A stretch of DNA of 64,000 nucleotides from Arthrobacter sp. MMS18-M83 (GCF_026683955.1 NZ_CP113343.1:3224001-3288000), one strand, 5' to 3'; counted from the first letter of the stretch, positions 42,043 to 51,196 are shown. A program made the numbers and translations. The notes: generated by a model from the letters alone, not told the origin.

Positions 42043-43170
42043 TCAGCGGGGAGCAGGAGCCAAAGCGCCGCGGACCGAGGTCCAGGACTTGAGGACCTCC
42101 AGCACGTCCGGGTCGCGTTCCGTCAGGACGGCCTGGGAATACGATTCCTCAAGAAGCGCGTCCACGGAGATCCGGGTGCCGGTCGACGCGCTGAGCATGG
42201 CGGCTTCCACCATGGCCAGGCTCATGATGTTCTGGTGAACCTGGCCCATGGGGGTGCTTCCGTTGCGCAGGGCGGCCACGAAGTCACTCAGCGAGCCGGC
42301 GATCTCCTGCCCGGGATCATCGCTGTCTGCCCTGAGTGGGACCTCGATGGAATCCACGAGCGGTTCATTGTCGCCGTCCCACAGGACCGTGCCGTGTTCG
42401 CCGCTGATCCGCCACGCGGCGTTCCAGGAGGTCTCCTGGCCCGGGCTGCACCAGCTCCCGGTGAACACGAAGCGCTCCCCGCCGGTCATTTCGAAGATGG
42501 CGGTGGCCCCTGCATCGCCGCGGTACCAACTCCAAGCCGGGTTGTATTCCTCGCAGAACACCGAGACCGGATCTTCGTCGAGCAGGAAGCGGGCCATGTC
42601 GAACTGATGGATGGCCATGTCCAGCAGGAGCGGGTGGTCCATGGCATCCCGGAAACCACCGAAATGCGGAGCCTTGAAGAATTCCGCCGACATGATGCCC
42701 ACAGTGCCGAGCGCCGAGGCGAGCCGTTTGGCTTCGAACAGGTGGCGGTTGTACCGGCGGGACTGGCTGACCATGAACAACTGGCCAGTGAGCTCCGACG
42801 CCGCGGCCAGCGAAAGCCCTTGGACTACGGTGGAGGCTACGGGCTTTTCGCCGAGCACTGGCAGTCCGGCAGCCAGCGCCTCAGTGGTCACCGGATGGTG
42901 GGCGACCGGAACGGTGACGTTGATGACCGCTTGGGCGCCGAAGTCGGACGCCAACTGTGCGGTCCCGGTGCCCACCGGCAGATCGGGAAGCCCGATAGCC
43001 GCCGCGCCGGCGCGGGCGGCGTCCAGATCCAGGTCAACGATGCCCGCGAGCTCCACGAGCGGCGACTCGTGCACCGTCCGAAGCCATGCGCGGCCCATGC
43101 CCCCGGCGCCGACGACGACGACGCGAAGGGGAGTGCCGTCGTCGGGAAGGGTGGCGAAAGGGGTGCTCAT
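42043..43170 (-). CDS. Gfo/Idh/MocA family oxidoreductase
   Basis: 375 aa NAD(P)-dependent sugar or polyol dehydrogenase: [17 protein letters not shown]ossmann motif, [13 protein letters not shown] with the family EKP lysine, and the beta-sheet domain containing [33 protein letters not shown]. Last gene of the LacI-controlled importer operon, overlapping thuA by 4 nt. With ThuA it may oxidise a glycoside or disaccharide to a 3-keto form; ThuA/ThuB of rhizobia do this to trehalose-type sugars. The exact substrate is inferred, not shown. Confidence 0.88.
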   Translation of the reverse strand: MSTPFATLPDDGTPLRVVVVGAGGMGRAWLRTVHESPLVELAGIVDLDLDAARAGAAAIGLPDLPVGTGTAQLASDFGAQAVINVTVPVAHHPVTTEALAAGLPVLGEKPVASTVVQGLSLAAASELTGQLFMVSQSRRYNRHLFEAKRLASALGTVGIMSAEFFKAPHFGGFRDAMDHPLLLDMAIHQFDMARFLLDEDPVSVFCEEYNPAWSWYRGDAGATAIFEMTGGERFVFTGSWCSPGQETSWNAAWRISGEHGTVLWDGDNEPLVDSIEVPLRADSDDPGQEIAGSLSDFVAALRNGSTPMGQVHQNIMSLAMVEAAMLSASTGTRISVDALLEESYSQAVLTERDPDVLEVLKSWTSVRGALAPAPR

Positions 43171-43934
43171 GCGTTGGCTCCCTGGTAGCTCTTGCCGTTG
43201 AAGAAGTCGTTGGTCTCATAGCGAAGGAGCTCCGGGTAGACGCGCTCCGGCCGGTCGGTGACCGCCCATTCGACGGCGTTGGAGATGACCCGGCGGACGT
43301 CCTTGTGGTGGTAGACCGGGTAGTCCTGGTCGCCGGGGCTGAAGAAGAAGATCTTTCCGTGGCCGCGGCGGAACGTGCAGCCGGAGCGGAATACTTCACC
43401 GCCGCTGAAGGAGCTGATAAAAACGAGTTCCTCGGGGGTGGGGATGTCGAAGAATTCGCCGTACATTTCCTGCTGCTCGATCACGATGGGGTGCGGCACG
43501 CCCTTGGTGATCGGGTGGGTGGGGTCCACAGTCCAGACGAGTTCGCGGTCCTGCTCGCTCCGCCAGCGCAGCGTGCACGACGTGCCCATGAGCTTAGTGA
43601 AGATCTTCGACCAGTGCCCGGAATGCAGCACGATCAGGCCCATGCCGGACAGGACGTGGCGGTGGACGCGCTCCACGATCTCGTCGTCGACGTCGCCGTG
43701 GGACATGTGCCCCCACCAGGTGAGGACGTCCGTGTTGGCGAGGACTTCTTCTGTGAGGCCGTGCTCGGGCTCGTCGAGGGTGGCGGTGCGGACGCTGGCC
43801 CTGGCGCCGAGGTTCTCCTCGATGCCGGCCTTCACTGCCCCGTGCATGCCTTCGGGGTACAGTCGGGCCACCAGTTCGTCGCGCTTTTCGTGCCGGTTTT
43901 CGCTCCAGACGGTCACGCGGATTGGTTCAGACAT
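43167..43934 (-). CDS. thuA: ThuA domain protein (trehalose-utilisation type)
   Basis: 255 aa ThuA-like protein of the class I glutamine amidotransferase-like fold: [49 protein letters not shown] and [21 protein letters not shown]. These proteins act in disaccharide catabolism with Gfo/Idh partners; biochemical activity is poorly defined. A spacer of about 130 nt with a stable hairpin separates it from the permease genes, but it is on the same strand and probably the same transcript. Confidence 0.85.
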   Translation of the reverse strand: MSEPIRVTVWSENRHEKRDELVARLYPEGMHGAVKAGIEENLGARASVRTATLDEPEHGLTEEVLANTDVLTWWGHMSHGDVDDEIVERVHRHVLSGMGLIVLHSGHWSKIFTKLMGTSCTLRWRSEQDRELVWTVDPTHPITKGVPHPIVIEQQEMYGEFFDIPTPEELVFISSFSGGEVFRSGCTFRRGHGKIFFFSPGDQDYPVYHHKDVRRVISNAVEWAVTDRPERVYPELLRYETNDFFNGKSYQGANA

Positions 43935-43975
43935 GGTTTCTCCTTGTTGACGAATTTGGTTTAGCGGTTAGCGCC

Positions 43976-44034
43976 CGACGGCGGTGCGGCGCCGCGGGCG
44001 GTGCGCGGCGCACCGGCGGTGGGTCCCGCCGTCG
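43976..44034 (-). promoter_or_regulatory. GC-rich intercistronic hairpin
   Basis: CGACGGCGG (43976-43984) and CCGCCGTCG (44026-44034) pair across a very GC-rich loop that can itself fold. It lies between the permease stop and the thuA start, and may reduce or stabilise one side of the operon mRNA. Confidence 0.5.
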
Positions 44035-44068
44035 TGAACTGGCTACTTGAGTGCACTACTTGAGTGCA

Positions 44069-44953
44069 CTACTTGACCGCACCGCCGGTTGTGCCCGCCG
44101 CGATGTACTTTTGCGCGGCGACCAGCAGGATGATTGCAGGGATGGAGGCTAGGACGGCCGTGGCCATGACCGAGCTCCAGTCGTTCACGTAGGCGCCGAT
44201 GTACTGGAAGATTCCCAGGGTGACGGGCCGCACTGCCTCGGTGGTGGTCAGCGTCAGCGCGAACAGGAAGTCGCTCCACGTGAACAGGAATGTAAAGAGC
44301 CCCGCGGTGATCAGGGAGTTCCTGCTCAAGGGCACCACGATTGACCAAAAGGCCCTCAGGTACCCGGCGCCATCCACGCGCGCTGCCTCGATGACCGACG
44401 CTGGCATACCGTTCATGAAGGCCCTGATGATGAGGATCGCGAATGGGATGCCGTGGGAGGAATCTGCGAGGATCAGGCCCGGGATGGAATTGAGCAGGCC
44501 AAGATCGTTGTAGGCCGTGTACAACGCGTTGGCCACCACGATTCCGGGGATCATCTGGCTGATCAGGATCGCGAACAGGACCACCCCGGCACCTTCGACC
44601 TTGAAATAGGCCAAGGCGTAGGCCGCGGGTGCCGCGATGGCCAAGCTGAGGAGCACGCTGCCCAGCGAGATCACCAGGCTGGTGACCAGGTTCCCGCCCT
44701 GTTCGCTGATGGCCGTGGCATAGCCCGTGAAGTCCGGTTTCAGCGGCAGCCACGAGGTTTCAAGGGTGGTGCCGTTGGGCTGCAGCGAGGCGTTGATCAT
44801 CCAGTACACGGGGAACAGCATGATGGCGAGGAAGAGGATGGCCAGGACCGTGTAGCCCCACTTTTTGGACGTGGGTCCGGGGTCTTTGGGTGCCGGTCCG
44901 GTTCTGTTGAGGGCAGGCGCCGAACGGCGGCTGGTGATTTTCGTCGTTGTCAT
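44069..44953 (-). CDS. carbohydrate ABC transporter permease (MalG-type)
   Basis: 294 aa, six membrane helices, with the EAA loop EAARVDGAGYLRAFWSIVVPLSRNSLITAGLF near residues 200-230 that contacts the ATPase. The first helix is VLAILFLAIMLFPVYWMINASL. ATG 44953 follows gaggaa; in-frame upstream reading is the end of the other permease. No ATPase gene is in the operon, so a shared MsmK/MalK-like ATPase encoded elsewhere probably energises it. The 3' end is followed by a 13-bp tandem duplication. Confidence 0.92.
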   Translation of the reverse strand: MTTTKITSRRSAPALNRTGPAPKDPGPTSKKWGYTVLAILFLAIMLFPVYWMINASLQPNGTTLETSWLPLKPDFTGYATAISEQGGNLVTSLVISLGSVLLSLAIAAPAAYALAYFKVEGAGVVLFAILISQMIPGIVVANALYTAYNDLGLLNSIPGLILADSSHGIPFAILIIRAFMNGMPASVIEAARVDGAGYLRAFWSIVVPLSRNSLITAGLFTFLFTWSDFLFALTLTTTEAVRPVTLGIFQYIGAYVNDWSSVMATAVLASIPAIILLVAAQKYIAAGTTGGAVK

Positions 44954-44960
44954 GGTTTCC

Positions 44961-45971
44961 TCATTCATCGACGGATCGCCGGCTGGCCCGCAGGTACAGG
45001 ACCGCGAAGACCAAGGAAATGACCACCAGGACATTGCCCAGCGCGGCGCCCTCGCCGAATTTGAACTCGTGGAAGGACAGATCGTAGGACTGGGTGGCGA
45101 TGGTCTGGGTCGAGTTGGCGGGGCCGCCGTTGGTCAGGCCCAGGATGATGTCCAGCACCTTCAGGGTGTAGACGACGCCGAGCACCAGGACCACGCTCAC
45201 CACCGGCCGCAGCATCGGCCAAGTGATGTGCCGGAACGCCTTCCAACCGGTGGCGCCGTCCAGGGAACCGGCCTCATAGAGCTCGTTGGGGATTTCCTGG
45301 AGGCCGCCGTAGAGGATGGTCAGATTGAACGGGATGCCGATCCAGATGTTCACTCCAACCACCGCGATCAGGGCCAGCGAAGTGCTGGTGAGCCAAGGAA
45401 CGCCGGTGTCCACGATGTGCAACTGGCCCAGGAACCGGTTCAAGGCTCCGCTGTCCTTGTCCAAGATCCACCGCCACACGGCGCTGGAAACGATGAGCGG
45501 CAGCAGCCAGGGGAGCAGGAGCAGCGAACGGAGGATTCCGTTGAGCGGGAACCTGCGCTGGAAGAAGACCGCCAGCGCCAGCCCGATCACGAACTGGCCA
45601 GCTATCGAGCCGAGGGTGAACAGCACGGTGTTCACCAGCGACGTTGAAAACAACGACGACGACAGCACCTTTGCGTAGTTCGCAAACCCCACCCAGGGGG
45701 CCTCCCCCGTGAAGAACGTGGCGGTGGTGTAGTCCTGGAAGCTCATCACGACGTTCTTGACTACTGGGTAGCCGAAGAACAGGGCCATATAGATCACGGC
45801 GGGGACCAGGAACAGCCATTGGTAGATGCGCTCGCGGTGTTTGCGGCTGCGCCTGCGGGGCTTTAGTCCCGTCTCCCCTGGCGGGGTGGTGTCAGTCCCG
45901 GATTTTGCCCGCGAGTTGGCGCGTAGCTTGGCGCGCGACTTGGCCTGCGACAAATCAGTTGTGAGGGACAT
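44961..45971 (-). CDS. carbohydrate ABC transporter permease (MalF-type)
   Basis: 336 aa. Six helices, the first WLFLVPAVIYMALFFGYPVV, with EAA loop EAGSLDGATGWKAFRHITWPMLRPVVSVVLVLG. The cytoplasmic N-terminus is unusually repetitive (SQAKSRAKLRANSRAKSG). It lies 10 nt after the binding-protein stop. Its stop overlaps the upstream region of the second permease. ATG 45971 is preferred over the TTG two codons upstream. Confidence 0.92.
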   Translation of the reverse strand: MSLTTDLSQAKSRAKLRANSRAKSGTDTTPPGETGLKPRRRSRKHRERIYQWLFLVPAVIYMALFFGYPVVKNVVMSFQDYTTATFFTGEAPWVGFANYAKVLSSSLFSTSLVNTVLFTLGSIAGQFVIGLALAVFFQRRFPLNGILRSLLLLPWLLPLIVSSAVWRWILDKDSGALNRFLGQLHIVDTGVPWLTSTSLALIAVVGVNIWIGIPFNLTILYGGLQEIPNELYEAGSLDGATGWKAFRHITWPMLRPVVSVVLVLGVVYTLKVLDIILGLTNGGPANSTQTIATQSYDLSFHEFKFGEGAALGNVLVVISLVFAVLYLRASRRSVDE

Positions 45972-45981
45972 GTCCAACTGC

Positions 45982-47217
45982 TTACTGGCCTTGGGCTTGC
46001 TTCAGGGCGTCGGCAGGGGAGGCCTTGCCTGTCAGCGCAGTCTGGATGGCGGTGTAGATCTTAGTAGCCTGTGCTGGCCAACCCTCGCCTAGCTGGCCGG
46101 TGCGGGCGCGCGCGGTCTTGATGAGATCGGTGAAGGTGGCGAGCTTGGGGTTCTCGCTGGCGAACTTCGCGGCCAGCGTGGTCTTGGACGGGATGGTGTT
46201 GCGGACCTTGGCCATGCCTAGCTGGTTCTCGTCACTGTTCATGCAAGCGACTACTTCGGCGGCCTTGGCCTGGCGGGCTTTGCTCCCTGTCTGCGGGACC
46301 GTCCACACCTCGCCGCCAAGCGGGGCTACGGCCGTCTGGCTGGCGTCGCGGACCGGAATCTTCACGACCCCGTACTGCAGCGTGGTCTTCTTGTCGAGGG
46401 CCGGAATCTGCCAAGGGCCGTTGACCATCATGGCTGCCTTGCCGGCCATGAACTGGTCCTTGACGTCTGCCTGCGTCCAGTTCAGGGCGGAGGAGGACAC
46501 GGATCCGTCCTTGACCAAGTCGGTCCAGAGCTGCAAGGCCTGCGCGGTCTCGGGGGTGTCGATGTTCTTCTCGTTGCCGCCGTTGGACCACATGACCGGA
46601 AGGAACTGCCACGTGCCTTCATAAGTGGGGTTGGCGTTGAACGCCAGGCCATACTGCTCACCCGAGGTGAGCTTGGTGGCTGCAGCCTTCAGCTCATCCC
46701 AGGTGGTCGGCGGCGTGACGCCGGCCTTGGCCAGGATGTCCTTGTTGTAGAAGAGAGCAATCGTGTTCACGGTGGGGGCGAGCCCGTACACCTTGTCCTT
46801 GTAAGTGCCAGCGCTCAGCACTCCGGGCGCGAAGTCGGTGGTGCTGATCTTGAAATCGGTCAAGGGTGCCAGAGCTCCCGTGGCGGCGATCTGCTGCAGG
46901 TCCGGGTTGTCGAGCATGAGCACGTCCGGCAACGTCTTGGAAGAGGACTGCTGGAGCACCTTCGAGATCAACGACTTGCCTGGCACGGTTTCGCGTTTGA
47001 TGGCGACGCCGGCCTTGGTGCCGCACGCCGTCAGCGCGTCGCCGATAAATGACTTGTCCGGCTCGTTGTTGTAGTAATCCATGACGGAGATTTCCTTCAC
47101 GGCTTCCGTGGAAGAGGCGGAGGCGGTGGTACCGCAACCCGAGATGGCGAGCGGGAGGCCGACCAGTGCTGCCACGGCCAGGGCGAGCGGGCGGCGTGTC
47201 GTGATAGCTGACTTCAT
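45982..47217 (-). CDS. extracellular sugar-binding lipoprotein (ABC)
   Basis: 411 aa. Signal peptide with lipobox (LVGLPLAISGCGTT) then the family-1 solute-binding fold: GKSLISKVLQQSSSKTLPDVLMLDNPDLQQIAATGAL in pieces, VTPPTTWDELKAAATKLT, and AKAAMMVNGPWQIP. It sets the specificity for the two permeases. ATG 47217 is preceded by aaggaa. The LacI operator at 47284-47297 lies 67 nt upstream, so sugar availability should control it. Confidence 0.92.
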   Translation of the reverse strand: MKSAITTRRPLALAVAALVGLPLAISGCGTTASASSTEAVKEISVMDYYNNEPDKSFIGDALTACGTKAGVAIKRETVPGKSLISKVLQQSSSKTLPDVLMLDNPDLQQIAATGALAPLTDFKISTTDFAPGVLSAGTYKDKVYGLAPTVNTIALFYNKDILAKAGVTPPTTWDELKAAATKLTSGEQYGLAFNANPTYEGTWQFLPVMWSNGGNEKNIDTPETAQALQLWTDLVKDGSVSSSALNWTQADVKDQFMAGKAAMMVNGPWQIPALDKKTTLQYGVVKIPVRDASQTAVAPLGGEVWTVPQTGSKARQAKAAEVVACMNSDENQLGMAKVRNTIPSKTTLAAKFASENPKLATFTDLIKTARARTGQLGEGWPAQATKIYTAIQTALTGKASPADALKQAQGQ

Positions 47218-47283
47218 TGTCTGTTCCTTTGTTCGTGGATAGGGGAGTTGGTGGAAGCTACTTTGTTGGTAGGAATCGAATCA

Positions 47284-47297
47284 TCGATGCGTATCGA
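47284..47297. promoter_or_regulatory. LacI operator upstream of the sugar importer
   Basis: TCGATGCGTATCGA, a 14-bp near-palindrome (12 of 14 positions symmetric), identical to the second operator at 48467-48480 before the LacI gene. Its position before the importer operon suggests direct repression. Confidence 0.75.
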
Positions 47298-47376
47298 CGA
47301 TGGTGAAACTAAAGCGGCTGAAACGAAAGGGTGGGGCAGGCGTTCGGGTGAGAGGTCGGTGGTGAGACGGGGTCGT

Positions 47377-48399
47377 TCAGGCGCCGCGGGCTGGGCGGAG
47401 CGTGCTGGAACGGTGAGTGATGACCGTTGGCACCAACTCCAGGGATTCGTGTGGTCCCTGGGAGTCGGCTTCGAGGAGCTGGCACATGATTTTCACGGCG
47501 CGGCGGGATACTTCTCCGGGCCGCAGATCGATGGTGGAAAGCGGAATGGGCTGGAGTTCGGCAAGGGTGGGGGACGCGCTGCCGATCACGGAGACGTCAA
47601 TGCCGGGGGTCAAGCCGCGGCTACTCAAGATGCGGCGCAGAATGTCCTGGATTGTGCGATCGGGGGCGATGAATGCTGGCTTACCTGTGGTGCTGGCGAG
47701 GGCTTTGTCGACCGATTCGGAGATGGTGGCGTGGTCGATCCCGCCGGGAAGATGGAGCACGGTCACGCCAAGGGTTTTGGCCGCAACATCCGTGCCATGC
47801 AGGAACCGGTCAACGTAGTTCACATGCCGGTCCATCACTGCAGGCTGCCAATCAAGGACGGAAATCACCGAGTGGCCAGCTGCCGCAAGATCCCGGACGC
47901 AATGCTCCCCGGCCATTTCGAAGTCGGCGTCGATGCAGACCAGTCCGGACGGATCGCGGGGGATGCCGATCAGCACCACCGGGACGTTCAGGCTGCGGGC
48001 CACGGGGAGGCGCTCGTCCTCGTCCTCAACCTGCATGAGGATCAGGCCGTCGCAGATCTGCTGCCCGACGACTCGGCGCAGTCCGGCGGCGCCTTCATCG
48101 TCGGTGACCAAGAGAATGTCGTGGTCGTATTGCCGGGCCGAGTTGGCAATAACCGAGACGAATTCCATGATCGATCCCATTTCGAGCTCTGGGATGAACG
48201 GAATGACCAGACCGATGACTCTGGTTTTGCGGCTTGCCAAGGCTCTGGCACCTGCATTGGGCTGGTACGTCAACTGGTCAATGGCGGCCTCGACCTTTTT
48301 CCGGGTCTTCTCGGAAATGGGCCGCTTACCGCTGAGCACATACGAAACGGTGCTTTGGGCTACCCCGGCCGCTTGGGCGACATCCTTGCTGGTGGGCAC
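47377..48399 (-). CDS. LacI-family regulator of the sugar importer
   Basis: 340 aa. HTH at the very start (TSKDVAQAAGVAQSTVSYVLSGKRPIS), hinge YQPNAGARALASRKT, and ligand domain with RVIGLVIPFIPELEMGSIMEFV and LVCIDADFEMAGEHCVRDL. GTG 48399 is preceded by a perfect aaggagg at 7 nt; the ORF reading to 48495 covers its own operator region. It lies upstream of, and on the same strand as, the operon it most likely represses. Autoregulation is likely (two operators upstream). Confidence 0.9.
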   Translation of the reverse strand: MPTSKDVAQAAGVAQSTVSYVLSGKRPISEKTRKKVEAAIDQLTYQPNAGARALASRKTRVIGLVIPFIPELEMGSIMEFVSVIANSARQYDHDILLVTDDEGAAGLRRVVGQQICDGLILMQVEDEDERLPVARSLNVPVVLIGIPRDPSGLVCIDADFEMAGEHCVRDLAAAGHSVISVLDWQPAVMDRHVNYVDRFLHGTDVAAKTLGVTVLHLPGGIDHATISESVDKALASTTGKPAFIAPDRTIQDILRRILSSRGLTPGIDVSVIGSASPTLAELQPIPLSTIDLRPGEVSRRAVKIMCQLLEADSQGPHESLELVPTVITHRSSTLRPARGA

Positions 48400-48453
48400 T
48401 TCCAGGCCTCCTTGCCGGGTGCGGTGTTTGGTCCGATGCCTGATTCTGCGTCG

Positions 48454-48480
48454 TCGATACGCATCGTCGATGCGTATCGA
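48454..48480. promoter_or_regulatory. tandem LacI operators before the regulator
   Basis: TCGATACGCATCG (48454-48466) and TCGATGCGTATCGA (48467-48480). CGATACGCATCG and CGATGCGTATCG are exact reverse complements one base apart, so the two sites also form a perfect 12-bp inverted repeat. The same 14-bp word occurs before the importer operon. Confidence 0.8.
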
Positions 48481-48520
48481 GGAAAAGTATGACATAAGTC
48501 ACGTAGGGCGCGCAAGACCC

Positions 48521-48667
48521 GACCCTCGCTCACGTATATCGGCTTTTTGCGCGACCCTCGCTCACGTCATCTGCAGGAGCGTTGGCCGGGAGGGGTTGAT
48601 ATCTGCGGGAGGGTTGGCGGGGAGGCCGACGTTCCAAACCCTCGCTCACGTATATCGGCTTTTTGCC
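48521..48667. repeat. family C repeats, left of the IS element
   Basis: A 29-bp direct repeat beginning ACCCTCGCTCACGTATATCG occurs at 48522-48550 and 48638-48666 (116 bp apart); a further copy, GACCCTCGCTCACGTCATC, starts at 48553. The region between holds no credible gene. Confidence 0.75.
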
Positions 48668-48736
48668 CTGTGTGTCAGGCTCTTGTGTGACAGGTTTTCT
48701 GTCGGCAGGAGTCCGGCGTATGGGTCGGGGAAGGCC

Positions 48737-49183
48737 ATGATGGACTTTGCTGTCCCTGCCCGCCAGTCGAATCGCCACTTCACAGTTGGCGAGAAAAACG
48801 CGATTCTGGATGAACACGAGAAATGCCTTGAAATGGGTTCGAAGGCCGCTCTGGCCCGGGCCATCGGAATCCGGGCAGCTCTGATCCGGCAATGGGCACG
48901 CGCCCGGGAATCCGGTGAACTGCCTTCGGTGAGTGACCCAACTAAGGAGGATCAGCGATTGAGCGCCGGAGACAAGCGACAACTCGAACGAGTCCTCAAG
49001 GAGAACGAGATTCTCAAAGCCAAGCTGGCCCGCTCCGAGGCCGCGGTGGACATCTTGGGAAAAGCTTCCGCGCTCTTGGACGCCATGGCCAAGAGCGCGG
49101 CGGCGACCGAACCGCAACTGGAAGCGCCGGAGCCGGGGCGCCCGGAGTGGTTGATGCCAAAGCCTGGAAAACCATCGCCCTGA
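48737..49183 (+). CDS. IS3-family transposase OrfA
   Basis: 148 aa. N-terminal HTH (FTVGEKNAILDEHEKCLEMGSKAALARAIGIRAALIRQWARAR read in pieces) and a leucine-zipper-like stretch (LERVLKENEILKAKLARSE) for multimerisation. It overlaps orfB by 37 nt in the -1 phase; a G-GAA-AAC-like slippery run (about 49168-49174) could make the OrfAB fusion. ATG 48737 is the first Met of the domain. Confidence 0.85.
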   Translation: MMDFAVPARQSNRHFTVGEKNAILDEHEKCLEMGSKAALARAIGIRAALIRQWARARESGELPSVSDPTKEDQRLSAGDKRQLERVLKENEILKAKLARSEAAVDILGKASALLDAMAKSAAATEPQLEAPEPGRPEWLMPKPGKPSP

Positions 49184-50191
49184 CCTTCGCTGGGAAACTG
49201 GTGACAGCCGGCTGGTCGGCAGTGAGAGCCTGTACGTTGGTAGGCCTGCACCGTACCACCTGGTACCGGCACCTGACCCCGCCAACCCCGGCCGGGATCA
49301 CCGTCCCGCACGCCGAGCGTGACTACCCGAACCGGATCACGACGGCCGAGGCCGACGAGTTCATGGAACGGCTCAACTCCGAGGAATACGCGGACCTCTC
49401 GGTCACCCAGGCCTACTACCGGATGCTGGACGCGGGCTACTGCCCGTTCTCGATCGCGGCAGCGCACCGGATCGTGGCCCGGCACGGGCAGAACGGAGAC
49501 CGCCGCGAACAACGCCCTGGTACCGGCCCCAAACGGGCTAAGCCCGTCCATACGGCGACGGCTCCAAACCAGCTCTGGAGCTGGGACATCACCATGCTCC
49601 ACGGCCCTGGCAAACACACCTATAAGCTCTACACGATCATGGATGTGTTCTCCCGAAAGGTCGTTGGCCACCGCATCGAATACACCGAAACGGCCGCTCT
49701 CGCCTCGGCCCTGATCCGGGACGCCGTCGCCGGCAACAGGCACACACCCGCAGTGCTCCACGCAGACAACGGGGCCCCGATGCGGGCAGGCACCAGGTTA
49801 GAACTTGCCCGCGATTTGGGCATCACTTTGTCCTACTCCCGGCCCCGGGTCTCCGATGACAACCCGTACTCGGAGTCCCTGTTCAGAACCGTGAAATATG
49901 ACTTGGATTTCCCCAGACGGGTTCCAGGACCTCCAGCACGCGCGGGAGCACTTGGCGGCGTTCTTCACCGGCTACAACACCCACCACCGCCACAGCGGAC
50001 TGAACTACTACACCCCGGACACCGTCCACGACGGACTGGTACAACAAGCAAGCCGGCAGCGCCAAGAAACACTCGATGCCTGCTACGCCCGCAACCCGCA
50101 CCGATACCGCAACAAGCCTGCCGCGCCAGGAGTCCCACCCGTAGCCGGCATCAACCACAAAGCAACCAACCCGCTGTCACAAACAGCTTGA
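49147..50191 (+). pseudogene. IS3-family transposase OrfB, frameshifted
   Basis: DDE integrase: D in WSWDITMLHGPGKH, D in VLHADNGAPM, and E in DNPYSESLFRTVKY. After the E residue the frame changes: the sequence up to about 49911 (YDLDFP) continues in the next phase as DGFQDLQHAREHLAAFF and runs to the stop at 50191 (HHRHSGLNYYTPDTVHDGL). An extra A near 49915 explains this, so the C-terminal ~90 residues are out of frame. A sequencing error is possible. Confidence 0.85.
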
Positions 50192-50207
50192 TAAATACCG
50201 TTTGCGC

Positions 50208-50256
50208 GACCCTCTCTCACGTATGTCGGCTTCCTCGGAGACCCTCGCTCACATCC
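50208..50256. repeat. family C repeats, right of the IS element
   Basis: GACCCTCTCTCACGTATGTC (50208-50227) followed by GACCCTCGCTCACATCC (50240-50256), related to the 29-bp units left of the IS. Same orientation on both sides. Confidence 0.7.
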
Positions 50257-50280
50257 GGGTCGTGTGGTTAGCTGTCCGGT

Positions 50281-51042
50281 ATGGATGGGATCTCAACCGC
50301 CGCCAAGCAACGAGGCGTCCATTGGGACGGTGCCGTGAACGCCTGGCGCATCGCGGGAAGCGTGTACCGGATGGGCAGGCGGGAATGGCTCACCGAAGCT
50401 GGTTGGCAGGAGATGTACGACGACGGCATCCGCACCGTGATCGACTTGCGGACCGCGCGTGAGCAGCAGCCCAGGGAGGTCGATCCCGTGGTATCCGAGG
50501 AGGCGACGGCGCGCTTCGACATCGTCCATTGCCCCACTGAGGACCCGGCGAACGAAGATTTCACCGCCCTCTTTGGCCCGTACCTGAAAGACCCTGCGCA
50601 CTACGCCGACTATCTGCGGCTCTTCTCGGACAACATCGCCGCGGTCTTCAAGGCCATCGCCGCGGCGACAGGCGGGGTAGTGGTGCATTGCGCGGCTGGG
50701 CGGGACCGCAGCGGAGTCATCGCCGTGATGCTGCAGAACCTGGCAGGGGCAAGCGACGAGGAAATCGTGCGTGGTTACCAGCGGGGGATGCGCGGTATCA
50801 ACGAGCGCCATCGCTACCATCGCGCCCCTCATGCCCATGATGCCTTTCTCGAGGAAGATGCACTTGAAGCCATGCTGGCATCACGCAGCGTGAGCCTTTT
50901 GGAATTCGCGCATTCCCTGGACTCCCAAGCTTTCCTCGCGGCGAACGGCGTCTCGAAAGCCGAAATCTCGGCCATTCGTACCAAGCTCGGGAGCCGGACG
51001 GACCAGCGGGAGGTGGCCACGCGCCGTCGTGACCTTCTTTGA
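50281..51042 (+). CDS. tyrosine-protein phosphatase family protein
   Basis: 253 aa. P-loop HCAAGRDRSGVIAVML (Cys nucleophile, CX5R). An early WQEMYDDGIRTVIDLR strand and the general acid region typical of the Y_phosphatase3 family are visible. Related enzymes act on phosphotyrosine or phosphoinositides; substrate unknown. ATG 50281 is 7 nt after TTAGCT, a weak leaderless signature. Not obviously connected with the IS or paa genes. Confidence 0.85.
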   Translation: MDGISTAAKQRGVHWDGAVNAWRIAGSVYRMGRREWLTEAGWQEMYDDGIRTVIDLRTAREQQPREVDPVVSEEATARFDIVHCPTEDPANEDFTALFGPYLKDPAHYADYLRLFSDNIAAVFKAIAAATGGVVVHCAAGRDRSGVIAVMLQNLAGASDEEIVRGYQRGMRGINERHRYHRAPHAHDAFLEEDALEAMLASRSVSLLEFAHSLDSQAFLAANGVSKAEISAIRTKLGSRTDQREVATRRRDLL

Positions 51043-51138
51043 TGTCGGAAAGCGTTTACGACACGGCGAGTCCCGTCGTTCCGGCGCAAAATCACAGCAA
51101 ACAGGGTCAGGAAGGGCGTAGTCCGGCAAAGCATCTAG

Positions 51139-51196
51139 TGTACAGACCGGGGCTCTCATGTATTCTGGGGATATTACCGAACGGCCGGTCAGTAAT
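51139..51196 (+). promoter_or_regulatory. paaZ promoter with PaaR operator
   Basis: TGTACA (51139-51144), 16-bp spacer, TATTCT (51161-51166). Next to it ACCGAACGGCCGGTCAGT (51176-51193) matches ACCGNNCGNNCGGTNAGT, the core of the Corynebacterium PaaR palindrome, and is nearly symmetric over 24 bp (51173-51196). A bound TetR repressor would cover the start site. Confidence 0.75.

Larger units (their letters stand above)
48673..50193 (+). mobile_element. IS3-family insertion sequence
   Basis: About 1.5 kb with two overlapping ORFs in the -1 arrangement typical of IS3. Candidate terminal inverted repeats: TGTCAGGCTCTTGTGTGACA at the left (48673-48692) and CTGTCACAAACAGCTTGATA at the right (50174-50193), matching with one gap and several mismatches. 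The orfB stop lies inside the right repeat, as is usual. Exact ends and target duplication cannot be fixed. It lies between family C repeats. Because orfB is frameshifted the copy is probably immobile. Confidence 0.8.

Noticed and set aside
49900..49920. Programmed frameshift inside IS3 orfB
   Set aside because: IS3 elements shift between orfA and orfB, not after the DDE region, and no typical slippery heptamer fits the needed direction.
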